Assembly: GCA_945868085.1 (NCBI GenBank)
Contig: CAMBKF010000013.1
Location: 1 to 52,941, forward strand
DNA length: 52,941 bases
Reading direction: 5' to 3'
DNA from: an uncultured Oscillibacter sp.
GTDB taxonomy: Bacteria; Bacillota; Clostridia; Oscillospirales; Oscillospiraceae
A program made the translations under genes and the position numbers. Shown here one piece after another: positions 21,794-30,940 of the stretch; within the stretch, counting starts at the first letter, position 1; every line of letters begins with the position of its first letter. A model generated the notes under the pieces. It did not search any database. It was not told the origin of the DNA and was given only the letters and a program-made list of their open reading frames with translations.

Positions 21794-22382
21794 GGCAGTT
21801 CTCCCTTATGGCGGCGAGTCCGAATCTACGGATTGCCATAGCATTGCAGATGGTGCGGAACAGCATAGGCGGAACAAGGTCGGCATCCGATAGATCCGAC
21901 ACGGTAATATGCTTTGTGCCGAGCGTCAAATCCTTTGCCGCACAGTAGAGGGTGTAGGCTCGTTCGGTGCAGTTATTGAGCTTGATGTTCTCAAAGAACA
22001 CACAGCCGTTATTTATATGGTGCTTGCAGCAGCTCCACAGCCTTTGATCGGCAGTGAGCAGATACAGCGCTGAAAGCAATGCGTAATTTGCTTTGGGGAT
22101 GTTCTTGGCGGCAAGTTCAAATCTTGCCCGATGCTTTTCATTTATATATGTCATTGGTTTTTCCTCGCTTTCTATATATTCGTTGAATCTCTTGCGGAAG
22201 GGCGGACAGCGTATCTGCCGCATGGTTTCCGCAAGTATTTCCGTGGGTGTTGCAGCGGTTATTGTGATGAGCACCTGTGATTCCGAAAAACGAACACCGA
22301 CACCTCTCGGCTTGAAGTTCGGGATTGCGGTCATAAACCGTTCGATTCGGCGGTCATGTGGATTATCTGAAAATATGGTCAT
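21786..22382 (-). CDS. conjugative-element hypothetical protein
   Basis: A 198-residue protein with no family I can name. AAGGAG precedes the ATG at 22382. A second possible start, ATG 22154 after GAGG, begins MTYINEKHRARFELA, which resembles the start of small proteins found in clostridial integrative elements (pattern ALLSALYLLTADQRLW...AYTLYCAAKDL...ITVSDLSD). The first 76 residues may therefore be an added domain or a separate gene fused in frame. It overlaps the ArdA-like gene. Confidence 0.6.
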   Translation of the reverse strand: MTIFSDNPHDRRIERFMTAIPNFKPRGVGVRFSESQVLITITAATPTEILAETMRQIRCPPFRKRFNEYIESEEKPMTYINEKHRARFELAAKNIPKANYALLSALYLLTADQRLWSCCKHHINNGCVFFENIKLNNCTERAYTLYCAAKDLTLGTKHITVSDLSDADLVPPMLFRTICNAMAIRRFGLAAIRENCHD

Positions 22383-22453
22383 TGTTTTTTCTCCTTGCTG
22401 TGAAATAAAAAAAGCCCTCCGGTTTTTGTGTAACCGAAGGGCGATTGATAGTA

Positions 22454-22990
22454 TTACATATTCTGTTGTGGGGGTGACACCTGTTCAAAGGTCGGCGGCT
22501 CGGCTTCGAGGGAGGGATATCCGTCCGTGAGCTTTTCTTGGAGCTTATCCAACTGCCGTTCCTGCTCATAGGTCAGCGTTTCGCAGTTGGCCTTGGCAAA
22601 GTCCACACAGCGACAAAGGTATGCCGATTCATTCTCACTGAAAAGTCGGTCTTTGCTGACGAGACCGGAGCGCACGGCAAAGGCTTCCTTGACATATTCA
22701 TAGTTCGGCGAGTAATCTCCCCAGAACACCGAGTCGCCGTCGGCTTTCATCTGCGGTGCGTGTTCGTAGAGTCCGACATATTCCCGCACCGTAGAGATCT
22801 CATCCTGAATATCTGCAATTTTACTGCGGTATTCATCCGAGAGGTTTTGGTCGGCGTTGCTTAGAAATTGACCGTTGTATTTTATCCGGCAGAGGGGGAT
22901 GCCGTCCGAGGACACTTCCATCCATTCGTTGCCGTCCATCTTGGTGTCATACCGAGCTTTGAGGCGTTTGGCTAATTCTTTCTGTAGCAT
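22454..22990 (-). CDS. conjugative-element hypothetical protein
   Basis: A 178-residue acidic protein with LCRIKYNGQFLS near residue 35, a coiled-coil-like helix (about residues 52-70) and a C-terminal helical stretch LTYEQERQLDKLQEKL before a Pro/Gln-rich end. I do not recognise the family; its style and base composition match accessory genes of Tn1549-type elements. AAAGGAG lies before the ATG. With the two genes downstream it forms a minus-strand set lacking integrase, relaxase or type IV secretion genes. Confidence 0.55.
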   Translation of the reverse strand: MLQKELAKRLKARYDTKMDGNEWMEVSSDGIPLCRIKYNGQFLSNADQNLSDEYRSKIADIQDEISTVREYVGLYEHAPQMKADGDSVFWGDYSPNYEYVKEAFAVRSGLVSKDRLFSENESAYLCRCVDFAKANCETLTYEQERQLDKLQEKLTDGYPSLEAEPPTFEQVSPPQQNM

Positions 22991-23021
22991 ATTTGATTTC
23001 TCCTTTTTAGGGTAATAAAAA

Positions 23022-23052
23022 AGGCAGATAGATTTTTGCTTTCTATCTGCCT
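23022..23052 (-). terminator. terminator-like hairpin upstream of the element genes
   Basis: AGGCAGATAG (23022-23031) with CTATCTGCCT (23043-23052); T-run on the minus strand. A further long stem (23102-23114 with 23138-23150) lies beside it. Confidence 0.7.
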
Positions 23053-23158
23053 GAGTATCTGATATTTACTTTTCGGGAGTTCAAGTCTATCCACAAAGGG
23101 AAAACGGCGATTTTACATCTGTGTTTTGGTACAGAGAAAAATCGCCGTTTGGGTAGCA

Positions 23159-23184
23159 AAAAAGCCCGATATAATCGGGCTTTT
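23159..23184 (-). terminator. terminator of tRNA-Pro
   Basis: 11-bp stem 23160-23170 with 23174-23184, loop ATA; T-run on the minus strand. A second small stem GGAGACA/TGTCTCC is at 23189-23209. Confidence 0.85.
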
Positions 23185-23215
23185 CGCGGGAGACATCTTT
23201 TTTGTCTCCACATTA

Positions 23216-23291
23216 TGGTCGGAGTGGGGGGACTTGAACCCCCGGCCTCTTGGTCCCGAACCAAGCGCGCTACCAGCTGCGCTACACCCCG
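23216..23291 (-). tRNA. tRNA-Pro(CGG)
   Basis: 76 bases with encoded CCA. Acceptor CGGGGTG pairs with CACTCCG (one G-T), anticodon stem CTTGG/CCAAG with loop TTCGGGA, T-arm GGGGGTTCAAGTCCCCC. Anticodon CGG reads CCG. Confidence 0.96.
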
Positions 23292-23383
23292 TTTTTCTGC
23301 AGCTTACTTATTATATGGATTTTTCTGCCGGATGTCAAGTGTTTTGCCGGATCTCGGGGGATAAAAATTGCGGTGGGCGCTAT

Positions 23384-23412
23384 TTGCACCACGGGAAGTC
23401 CTATGATATAAT
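23384..23412 (+). promoter_or_regulatory. promoter of addBA
   Basis: TTGCAC (23384-23389), 17 bases, TATAAT (23407-23412). Confidence 0.8.
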
Positions 23413-23449
23413 CAATATAACGCGAACAGACAGGGGGAGGAGTCAGTCC

Positions 23450-26400
23450 ATGCTGCATCTGTGGATCGGCCGGGCCGGCGCCGGAAAGACGGCCCGGATC
23501 CTGGAGACTATGAAGAAAAACCGCACCCGGCGGGGCCAGATCCTGATCGTGCCGGAGCATGTGTCCCACGAGGCGGAGGTGGCGCTGTGCCATGCCCTGG
23601 GGGACACGGCCAGCCGCAACGCGGAGGTGCTGAGCCTGCGCAACCTGTCCGGCCGGGTGCTGGGAGAGGTGGGCGGCCTGTCGGACTTTACTCTGGACGG
23701 CGGCGGCAAGCTTCTCACCATGCGCATGGCGCTGCAGGAGGTGGGCAGCAGTTTGCGGGTGTTCGATAATCCCTCCCGCCGGGCGGCGTTTTTGGAGCAG
23801 CTGGTGGCCCTGATGGACGAGCTGTACGCCTACGAGATCCCGCCCCAGGAGCTCTATGCCCGGGTGCAGGAGGTCCCGGGGCAGGAGGGGGACAAGCTGC
23901 GGGACGTGGCGCTGCTGTACGCCGCCTATGACGCCCGCCTTCGGTCCGGCGGGCGGGATGCCCGCTCCCGGGTGCAGAAGCTCCGGGATGCACTGCCCCA
24001 GGCGTCCTATCTGCGGGGCAAGGATGTATATTTTGACGGGTTCTCCTATTTTAATAAAACGGAGGAGGGGATCCTCCTCACGGCGCTCACCCAGGCGGAG
24101 AGCGTTACCGTCACCTTGCTGGGAGACCGGTCTGCCGCCGAGATCTTTCAAAACGCGCTGCGGCAGCGGCAGCGCCTGGTGCGTATGGCGCAGCAGGCAG
24201 GGTGCCGCTGTACTATGGAGTTTATGGAGCCCACGGGCGACACGGCCCTGGCCCATTTGGAGAAATACTTTTTCGGCGCCGCGGCGCCCACCCGGGAGGG
24301 CGGCGGCGACCAGGTGCGGCTGTATGAGGCCACCACGGCCTATGCCGAGGTGGAATATGTATCCGCCCGGATCCGGCAGATGCTCCGCAGCGGGTACCGC
24401 TGCCGGGATATTGCCGTAACGGCCCGGGATTTAACAGAGTACGCCCCGGTGCTGGAGCATATTTTCGCACGGGACGGCATCCCGGTGTATATCAGCCGGC
24501 GCAGCGATATCCTGCAGAAGCCGCCACTGCTTTTGGCACTGGGGGCCCTGGACGCCGTTACCGGCGGCTTTGAGTATGAGGACATGTTCCGCTATCTGAA
24601 AACCGGCCTGGCCGGCATCGACCGGGCGGAGTGCGATCAGCTGGAAAACTATGTGGTGCTTTGGGAGATCCGGGGCAAAATGTGGCTGCGGGATGTCCCA
24701 TGGACGGCCAATCCCGACGGCTACGGCGCAGAGATGACTCCGGAGCGCCGCGAGCGGTTGGAGGAGATCAACGCCATCCGGGAGAAGGTGCGCCTGCCGC
24801 TGCTGCCCCTGTACGAGAACATGAAGGCCCCCTCTGCCGCCGCAGACAAGGCCGCGGCTCTCTACCGATTTGCCCGGCAGGCAGGCGTGCCGCAGCTGCT
24901 GGGACAGCAGGCACAGGCGCTGATGCAGTCCGGCCGGGTGCAGACGGCGGAGGAATACCGCCAGCTTTGGGAGATCTTCTGCGGTGTGCTGGATCAGTTC
25001 GCCGAGATCCTGGGAGACACCGCCCTCACCGGGGAGGAGTTCTGCCGGATGCTGCGCCTGGTGCTCACCCAGTACAGCGTGGGCACCATCCCGGCCACCC
25101 TGGACCAGGTGAAGGTCAGCGAGATGACCCGGGCTGACCGGCGCACCGTCCGGGCGCTGTTCCTGTTGGGATGCAACGACCATCTGCTGCCCCGGGTGGA
25201 CCAGGCGGGGGGCATTCTGGACCGCCGGGACAGGGCCTTTCTCCAGGAGCATGACCTGCCCCTGGCGGACGCCACCTTTGACGAGCTGGACCAGGAGCTG
25301 CAGAATATCTATTCTACCCTCACCCGGCCCACAGAGCTGCTGCATGTGAGCTATCCCACCGTATCCCTGGACGGCTCGGCCCTGCGCCCGGCCTTTGTGG
25401 TGGAGCGCATCCGCCGCCTGCTGCCGGACGTGGCCCTGGAGCGCGAGGACGGGGAATACCGGCTCACCGTGCCCGCCACGGCTCTGGAGGCCGCAGGGCG
25501 CTGCCCGGACAGCGCCCTGGCCGCTTATTTCCGGGCGGATCCCCGGACGGGGCCTGTGCTGGAGGCCATAGGCCGGGCCAAGCTGCTGGACCGGGGACGC
25601 CTTTCCCCGGCGGCTGTCCGCACCCTGTACGGCACCCAGGTGCAGATGTCCGCCTCCCGCATGGACCGCATGAAAAGCTGCCATTTCGGCTACTTCATGG
25701 AGTACGGCCTGCGGGCCAAGGAGCGCAAGGCCGCCGGGTTCCAGGCTCCGGAGATCGGCACATTCATCCACTATTTGCTGGAGAATGTCCTCCGGGCGGT
25801 GCGGGACCGGGGCGGGTTCGACAGCGTCACCCAGCCGGAGCTGGACGCGCTGGTGCAGCGGTACATCCGGGAATATGCCGACATGAAGATCGACCGCTAC
25901 AGCGAAAAAAGCGCGCGATTCCGCTATCTGTTTGAGCGACTGCAGAAGACGGCCTGCGCCATTGTGAACAACGTGGCCGACGAGATGCGCCGCTCGGATT
26001 TCAAGCTCATGGAGTTTGAGCTGAGCTTCGGCGGCCGGGAGGCGGATCTGCCCGCCGTGTCCGTGGAGCGGGAGGACATCTCCCTGCGCCTGGTGGGCAA
26101 GGTGGACCGGGTGGACGGCTGGGTCAAGGACGGTAAGCTCTATTTGCGGGTGGTGGACTATAAGACCGGGCGGAAGTCCTTCAGCCTGTCCGATGTGCAG
26201 TACGGCCTGGGCATCCAGATGCTGCTGTATCTGTTTGCGCTGGAGCGGGAGGGGGAGAAGCACTTCGGCATGCCGGTGGTGCCGGCGGGAGTGCTGTATC
26301 TGCCCGCCCGGGACGTGATCGTCTCGGAAAAGCGGGATGCGTCAGCGGCTAAGATCGAATCCGACATTCAGAAGGAGCTGCGCCGCAGCGGCCTGGTGCT

Positions 26401-26791
26401 GGAGGATGCCCAGGTGCTCCGGGCTATGGAGCACGACGCCCTGGAAAAGCCGGTGTATCTGCCCATTACCCTGAAGAAGGACGGCACCATCACCGACGGC
26501 GTGGCCACGGCCCACGAGCTGGGCCGCCTGGGCCGGTATACGGAGCATCTGCTGGAGCAGATCGCCGGGGAGCTGGCCCGGGGCAACGTGGACGCCGATC
26601 CGGCCTACCGCACGCCCCAGGACGGCGCGTGCCGGTGGTGCGCCTATGCGTCCGCCTGCTATTTCCGACCCGGCAGCGGCATGGACCGCCGCCGCATCCT
26701 GAAAAAAGCCTCCCCGGCGGAGGTATGGCAGAATATAGATGAACAACTGGGAAAGGAGGCGCGCCATGATCGATCCGAATCTGACAGATGA
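23450..26791 (+). CDS. addB: ATP-dependent nuclease subunit B (AddB/RexB)
   Basis: A 1113-residue subunit of the AddAB helicase-nuclease that processes double-strand breaks for RecA. N-terminal P-loop WIGRAGAGKT (Lys13), inactive-helicase middle, then a C-terminal RecB-type nuclease (GTFIHYLLENVLRAV, LVGKVDRVDGW, LRVVDYKTGRKSF). The Fe-S cysteines are visible: one in KSCHFGYFMEYGLRAKER and three in CRWCAYASAC near the end. The ATG at 23450 follows GGGGGAGG; the frame's upstream extension crosses tRNA-Pro and the promoter. It overlaps addA by 26 bases. Confidence 0.95.
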   Translation: MLHLWIGRAGAGKTARILETMKKNRTRRGQILIVPEHVSHEAEVALCHALGDTASRNAEVLSLRNLSGRVLGEVGGLSDFTLDGGGKLLTMRMALQEVGSSLRVFDNPSRRAAFLEQLVALMDELYAYEIPPQELYARVQEVPGQEGDKLRDVALLYAAYDARLRSGGRDARSRVQKLRDALPQASYLRGKDVYFDGFSYFNKTEEGILLTALTQAESVTVTLLGDRSAAEIFQNALRQRQRLVRMAQQAGCRCTMEFMEPTGDTALAHLEKYFFGAAAPTREGGGDQVRLYEATTAYAEVEYVSARIRQMLRSGYRCRDIAVTARDLTEYAPVLEHIFARDGIPVYISRRSDILQKPPLLLALGALDAVTGGFEYEDMFRYLKTGLAGIDRAECDQLENYVVLWEIRGKMWLRDVPWTANPDGYGAEMTPERRERLEEINAIREKVRLPLLPLYENMKAPSAAADKAAALYRFARQAGVPQLLGQQAQALMQSGRVQTAEEYRQLWEIFCGVLDQFAEILGDTALTGEEFCRMLRLVLTQYSVGTIPATLDQVKVSEMTRADRRTVRALFLLGCNDHLLPRVDQAGGILDRRDRAFLQEHDLPLADATFDELDQELQNIYSTLTRPTELLHVSYPTVSLDGSALRPAFVVERIRRLLPDVALEREDGEYRLTVPATALEAAGRCPDSALAAYFRADPRTGPVLEAIGRAKLLDRGRLSPAAVRTLYGTQVQMSASRMDRMKSCHFGYFMEYGLRAKERKAAGFQAPEIGTFIHYLLENVLRAVRDRGGFDSVTQPELDALVQRYIREYADMKIDRYSEKSARFRYLFERLQKTACAIVNNVADEMRRSDFKLMEFELSFGGREADLPAVSVEREDISLRLVGKVDRVDGWVKDGKLYLRVVDYKTGRKSFSLSDVQYGLGIQMLLYLFALEREGEKHFGMPVVPAGVLYLPARDVIVSEKRDASAAKIESDIQKELRRSGLVLEDAQVLRAMEHDALEKPVYLPITLKKDGTITDGVATAHELGRLGRYTEHLLEQIAGELARGNVDADPAYRTPQDGACRWCAYASACYFRPGSGMDRRRILKKASPAEVWQNIDEQLGKEARHDRSESDR

Positions 26792-29700
26792 GCAGCGCCG
26801 AGCCGTTACGGATGACGGCGGCAGTCTGCTGGTGTCCGCGGCGGCCGGTTCCGGCAAGACCAAGGTGCTGGTGGAGCGCCTGTTCCGCCGGGTGGAGGAG
26901 GAGCACTGCAGCGTAGACGACTTCCTCATCATCACCTATACCCGCGCCGCCGCCGCGGAGCTGCGGGGAAAGATCGCAAGGGAGCTTTCACAGCGTGTGG
27001 CCCAGCAGCCGGAAAACGACCATCTGCGCCGACAGCTGTTCCGGGTCTATCAGGCGGACATCAAGACCGTGGACGCCTTCTGCGGCAGCCTGCTGCGGGA
27101 GCACATCCATCTGCTGCCGCCGGTGAACGGGCGCAGCCTCACCCCGGATTACCGCCTGCTGGATGAGCAGGAGGGCGCCGCGCTGCGCAGCCGCGTGCTG
27201 GACCGGGTCATGGACCGGTTTTATGAGGCGCTGGAGCAGGGAAACGAAAACGCCGCCCTCCTGGCCCAGACTCTGGGCGCGGGCCGGGATGACAGCCGCC
27301 TTACAGAGCTGGTCCTGGAGCTGTATGAAAAGCTCCAGAGCCAGGCACATCCCCTGCAATGGCTGCAGGAGACCCGAAAATTCTGGCAGGCTGTGCCCGA
27401 TACGCTGACGGACACCCCCTTTGGCGAGCTGCTCCTGGCGGATCTCGGCCAGTGGGCGGAGTTCTGGAGCCGCCGTCTGCGCCGGGCCCAGGGGGAGATG
27501 GCCGAGTGTCCCAAGGTGGAGGCGGCCTACGGCCCCGCCTTTGCCGCCATGGCCGATGCGGCGGAGCGCCTGCAGCAGGCTGCGGCCACGGGCTGGGACG
27601 CCGCCGGGAAAACGGACCTTTCCTTCCCCAGTCTCAAGGCGGTCCGCGGGGCAGAGAACGAGGAGCTGAAAAACCGCATGAAGGCCCTGAAGGAGCGCTT
27701 CGGCAAGGAGCTGAAGGAGGTCATGGAGCCGTTTTCCACCTCCCAGGCGGAGCATTTGCTGGATCTGCACGTCATGGCCCCGGCCATGCTGGCGCTGCTG
27801 GATCTGACGGCAGAGTTTATCCGCGCCCTGCAGCAGGAGAAGGTGCGCCGCAACGCGGCGGATTTCTCCGACCAGGAGCACTACGCCGTGGAGCTGCTTC
27901 TGGCCGCCGACGGCGGCCCCACGGAGCTGGCCCGGCAGATCGCCGAGAACTATGTGGAGATCATGGTGGACGAATACCAGGACACCAACGAGGTGCAGAA
28001 CTGCATTTTTTCCGCCATTTCCCGCAAAGGAGAGAACCTTTTTACCGTGGGCGACGTCAAGCAGAGCATTTATCGCTTCCGCTTGGCGCAGCCGGAGATA
28101 TTCCTGGAGAAATACCAGAGCTATCGCCATGCGGACGCCGCTGCGCCCGGCCAGGCCCGCAAGATACTGCTTACCCGCAATTTCCGGTCCCGGCCGGAGG
28201 TGCTGGAGGCCACGAACTTCATTTTCCGGCATATTCTCTCCCGGCAGATGGGGGAGATGGACTACGGCCCGGAGGAGCAGCTTTATCCCGGCGCCCGATT
28301 TACCCCCGCGCCGGATCGGGAGACGGAGCTGCATCTTGTCAGCGTGGAGAATACCGAGGATGAGGACTTTGACCGCACCCGGGTGGAGGCGGACTTTGTG
28401 GCGGGACTGGTGCGCAGAATGCTGGACGAGGGCTATCCCGTGCAGGGGGAGGGAGGCGCCCTGCGGCCCGTGGAGCCAGAGGACATCGTGTTCCTCATGC
28501 GCTCACCCAGGAGCCGCATGGCGGACTTCGGGGCGGCTATGAGCCGCTGCGGCATTCCGTATTCCGGCGGCGAAAGGGAAAGCTTTTTTGAGACTTTGGA
28601 GATCTCCACGGTCTATTCGCTTTTGCAGATCATCGACAATCCCCGGCAGGACGTGCCCCTCATTGCTGTGCTGCGCTCACCGCTGTTCGGCTTTACGCCG
28701 GATCTGCTAGCTGCCATCCGCGGCTGCGGCAAGGGAGATTTCTATGACGCCTGCTGCGCTTGCCCGGAGGAGCCGGTGCAGGATTTCCTGGCGCAGCTGC
28801 AGCAGCTGCGGGACCTGGCGGCAGAGCTGCCCGCCGACCAGCTGCTCTGGCAGATCTACGACAGGCTGCATCTGTTGGGCGTTTTCGGCGCTATGGAGGA
28901 CGGAGAGCTGCGCCGCAGCCGCCTGCTGAACCTGTGCCGCTACGCTTCGGACCTGGCCGGACAGGGGAAAATCACGGTTTTCGAGCTGACGGACTATCTC
29001 CGCAGCCTTATGGCCCGAGGGAAGGAGCCGCAGATCGCCTCGGAGCAGAGCGGCGGTGGCGTGCAGATCATGAGCATCCACCGGTCCAAGGGGTTGGAGT
29101 TCCCGGTGGTGATCCTCTGTGACCTGAACCACAAGTTCAACGGCGCGGACCAGACCAGCCCGGTGCTGGTACATCCCCGCTTGGGACTGGGCACAGAACG
29201 GGTGGACACAGCCCGGCGGGTGCGCTATTCCACCATCTCCAAGATCGCCCTGGCCCAGGAGATGGAAAAGGAGATGCTCTCCGAGGAGATGCGCCTGCTG
29301 TATGTGGCCATGACCCGGGCCAAGGAAAAGCTGATTTTGGTGGACTGTCTGAAAAACGCCCGCAGCCATGTGCAGAAGCTCTCGGCCCTGACGGAGCTGC
29401 CCGTGCCGCCCCAGGTGGTGCGCAGCGCCAGGACCATGGGCGACTGGGTGCTGCAGGCGCTTCTGTGCAGCACCGAAGCCGGGGCGATCCACGCCTGGGC
29501 CGGCACCGCGCCCGCCGCGCGGGAGAGCGCTCCGGGCTGGCGGGTGTATCTCCACGAAAATCCTGCCGCGCCTGCCGCCGCCCGTGCCCAGGAAGGGGAG
29601 AGCGCCGGGGAGCCGGCCTTCTACCCCCAGCTGCTGCAGGGGGAATATGCCCACCTGGCGGCCGCCCGCATCCCCACCAAGATCACCGCTACCCAGCTCA

Positions 29701-30311
29701 AGGGCCGGGAGCTGGATCAGCAGATCGCCGAGGGGGCTGCGCAGCGTCCGCCGGCGCAGATGGAGTTTGCCGTGCCGAAATTCATGCAGGAGCAGCAGGG
29801 CCTCACCCCGGCGGAGCGGGGCACCGCCATGCACCTGGTGATGCAGTATCTGCCTCTGGACACCCCGGCCCGGCCCGATGCGGTGCGGAAATTTGTGCAG
29901 TCGCTGGTGCAGCGGCGGCTGCTGACCCCGGAGCAGGGAGAAAGCATCCATGCGTTACAGATCGCGAAATTCCTGGCATCCGACCTCTGCCGGCAGATGC
30001 GCGGGGCTGTACAGGTCTGGCGAGAGTTCCGCTTTGCGCTGCTGGTGCCGGCATCTATATATGATCCTCGGGTCCAGGGGGAGGAGATGATGCTGCAGGG
30101 TGTGGCGGATGCATGCTTCCGCACGGCAGAGGGCCTTGTGGTGGCAGACTTCAAGACGGACCGTTTGCAGCCCGGTGAGGAAATAGAACGAGCGGAGCGA
30201 TATCGGCCGCAATTGGAGGCTTACAGCCTGGCACTGAGCCGGGTGCTGGAGGAGCCGGTGTGCCGCCGGGTGCTGTATTTCTTCTCCACTGGAGTTCAGG
30301 TGGATCTGTGA
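26766..30311 (+). CDS. addA: ATP-dependent helicase/nuclease subunit A (AddA/RexA)
   Basis: An 1181-residue UvrD-type helicase with a C-terminal nuclease. Walker A is SAAAGSGKTKVL (Lys31), motif Ia IITYTRAAAAEL, motif II MVDEYQDTNEVQ, motif III VGDVKQSIYRFR, motif V MSIHRSKGLEFPVVIL and motif VI LLYVAMTRAKEKL. The nuclease domain ends with GVADACF...VVADFKTDRL. AddA provides the translocating motor and cuts one strand. AAAGGAGG ends 6 bases before ATG 26766, inside the addB coding end, so translation is coupled. Confidence 0.96.
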   Translation: MIDPNLTDEQRRAVTDDGGSLLVSAAAGSGKTKVLVERLFRRVEEEHCSVDDFLIITYTRAAAAELRGKIARELSQRVAQQPENDHLRRQLFRVYQADIKTVDAFCGSLLREHIHLLPPVNGRSLTPDYRLLDEQEGAALRSRVLDRVMDRFYEALEQGNENAALLAQTLGAGRDDSRLTELVLELYEKLQSQAHPLQWLQETRKFWQAVPDTLTDTPFGELLLADLGQWAEFWSRRLRRAQGEMAECPKVEAAYGPAFAAMADAAERLQQAAATGWDAAGKTDLSFPSLKAVRGAENEELKNRMKALKERFGKELKEVMEPFSTSQAEHLLDLHVMAPAMLALLDLTAEFIRALQQEKVRRNAADFSDQEHYAVELLLAADGGPTELARQIAENYVEIMVDEYQDTNEVQNCIFSAISRKGENLFTVGDVKQSIYRFRLAQPEIFLEKYQSYRHADAAAPGQARKILLTRNFRSRPEVLEATNFIFRHILSRQMGEMDYGPEEQLYPGARFTPAPDRETELHLVSVENTEDEDFDRTRVEADFVAGLVRRMLDEGYPVQGEGGALRPVEPEDIVFLMRSPRSRMADFGAAMSRCGIPYSGGERESFFETLEISTVYSLLQIIDNPRQDVPLIAVLRSPLFGFTPDLLAAIRGCGKGDFYDACCACPEEPVQDFLAQLQQLRDLAAELPADQLLWQIYDRLHLLGVFGAMEDGELRRSRLLNLCRYASDLAGQGKITVFELTDYLRSLMARGKEPQIASEQSGGGVQIMSIHRSKGLEFPVVILCDLNHKFNGADQTSPVLVHPRLGLGTERVDTARRVRYSTISKIALAQEMEKEMLSEEMRLLYVAMTRAKEKLILVDCLKNARSHVQKLSALTELPVPPQVVRSARTMGDWVLQALLCSTEAGAIHAWAGTAPAARESAPGWRVYLHENPAAPAAARAQEGESAGEPAFYPQLLQGEYAHLAAARIPTKITATQLKGRELDQQIAEGAAQRPPAQMEFAVPKFMQEQQGLTPAERGTAMHLVMQYLPLDTPARPDAVRKFVQSLVQRRLLTPEQGESIHALQIAKFLASDLCRQMRGAVQVWREFRFALLVPASIYDPRVQGEEMMLQGVADACFRTAEGLVVADFKTDRLQPGEEIERAERYRPQLEAYSLALSRVLEEPVCRRVLYFFSTGVQVDL

Positions 30312-30343
30312 GTGAAAACAGAGAAACTTCCGCAAAAAAATGC

Positions 30344-30372
30344 TTGCATTATGCGGCTATATGTGTTATCAT
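30344..30372 (+). promoter_or_regulatory. promoter of rpmE
   Basis: TTGCAT (30344-30349), 17 bases, TATCAT (30367-30372). Confidence 0.7.
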
Positions 30373-30430
30373 GTAATCTGCCTTTGGGATTTCAGGGGAC
30401 TTGTGTACCGGAAAGGGGTGAACCAGAGCA

Positions 30431-30634
30431 ATGAAGGAAGGAATCCATCCCAATTATCAGCAGACTACTATTAAATGCGCCTGCGGTAATGTAATTGAGA
30501 CAGGTTCTACGAAGAAGGATATTCGCGTAGAAGTCTGCTCTAAGTGTCACCCGTTCTTTACGGGCAGACAGAAGCTGGTGGACACCGGTGGCCGCGTGGC
30601 CAAGTTCAACAAGCGCTTCGGCCTGGACAAGTAA
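30431..30634 (+). CDS. rpmE: 50S ribosomal protein L31, zinc-binding form
   Basis: A 67-residue L31 with zinc ligands Cys16, Cys18, Cys36 and Cys39 (KCACGN and [11 protein letters not shown]), the C+ type. [10 protein letters not shown] and FNKRFGL are the conserved ends. It sits in the large subunit and acts as a zinc store in other Firmicutes. GGGGTG is near the ATG. Own promoter and terminator. Confidence 0.97.
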   Translation: MKEGIHPNYQQTTIKCACGNVIETGSTKKDIRVEVCSKCHPFFTGRQKLVDTGGRVAKFNKRFGLDK

Positions 30635-30648
30635 TTTGTCAGAACACC

Positions 30649-30682
30649 AAGCCCTGCACCGATTCGGTGCGGGGCTTTTTTG
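30649..30682 (+). terminator. terminator after rpmE
   Basis: 13-bp stem with one G-T pair (30649-30661 with 30665-30677), loop ATT, T-run. Confidence 0.9.
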
Positions 30683-30875
30683 TTGTCGAAAAATCCCTTG
30701 GATTTTTCCGACAAGAGATTTGCAGTCTGCTGCGCGTATAATTTGTGCGCCGGTGGCGCACAAATTCCACTACTTCTCGCCTGAGAGGTATTTTCCCCAC
30801 GCACATGTCGCGGTGAAAAATGATCTGACTGTTTTACCGCCTGCGGGCGGTAAACTCTGCGAGGCTTTTTTATCG
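30682..30875. other. structured intergenic region of unknown role
   Basis: Between the rpmE terminator and the hflX promoter no real gene is seen, but hairpins follow in series: an imperfect A/T-type stem at 30682-30715; a perfect 11-bp stem ATTTGTGCGCC (30741-30751) with GGCGCACAAAT (30755-30765); an imperfect stem from about 30791 to 30821; and TTTACCGCC (30833-30841) with GGCGGTAAA (30846-30854), followed at 30866-30871 by a T-run. The series could be a small RNA ending in its own terminator, or a dispersed repeat. No riboswitch class is recognised. Confidence 0.45.
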
Positions 30876-30879
30876 GCTG

Positions 30880-30908
30880 TTGTACATTTTTACCGCTTAT
30901 GGTATACT
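30880..30908 (+). promoter_or_regulatory. promoter of hflX-yigZ
   Basis: TTGTAC (30880-30885), 17 bases, TATACT (30903-30908). Confidence 0.75.
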
Positions 30909-30940
30909 ATATAAGATATTTCTTCAAATGAGGTTACGCT

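Noticed and set aside
21100-23300. Attachment-site direct repeat of the tRNA-Pro 3' end
   Set aside because: I looked for the tRNA 3' sequence on the far side of the element genes and did not find it.
6259-23412. Shared upstream motif between the aminotransferase and addBA promoters (ATTTGCACC and ATGATATAATCAATA)
   Set aside because: The -10 contexts match, but the TTGCACC block is at different distances (used as -35 only at addBA), so common regulation is not supported.
23126-23449. Extension of AddB upstream to 23126
   Set aside because: It would read through terminators, tRNA-Pro and the addBA promoter.
30547-30804. 85-codon minus-strand frame across the rpmE terminator
   Set aside because: It runs through hairpins and a terminator, has no ribosome site and shows no coding bias.
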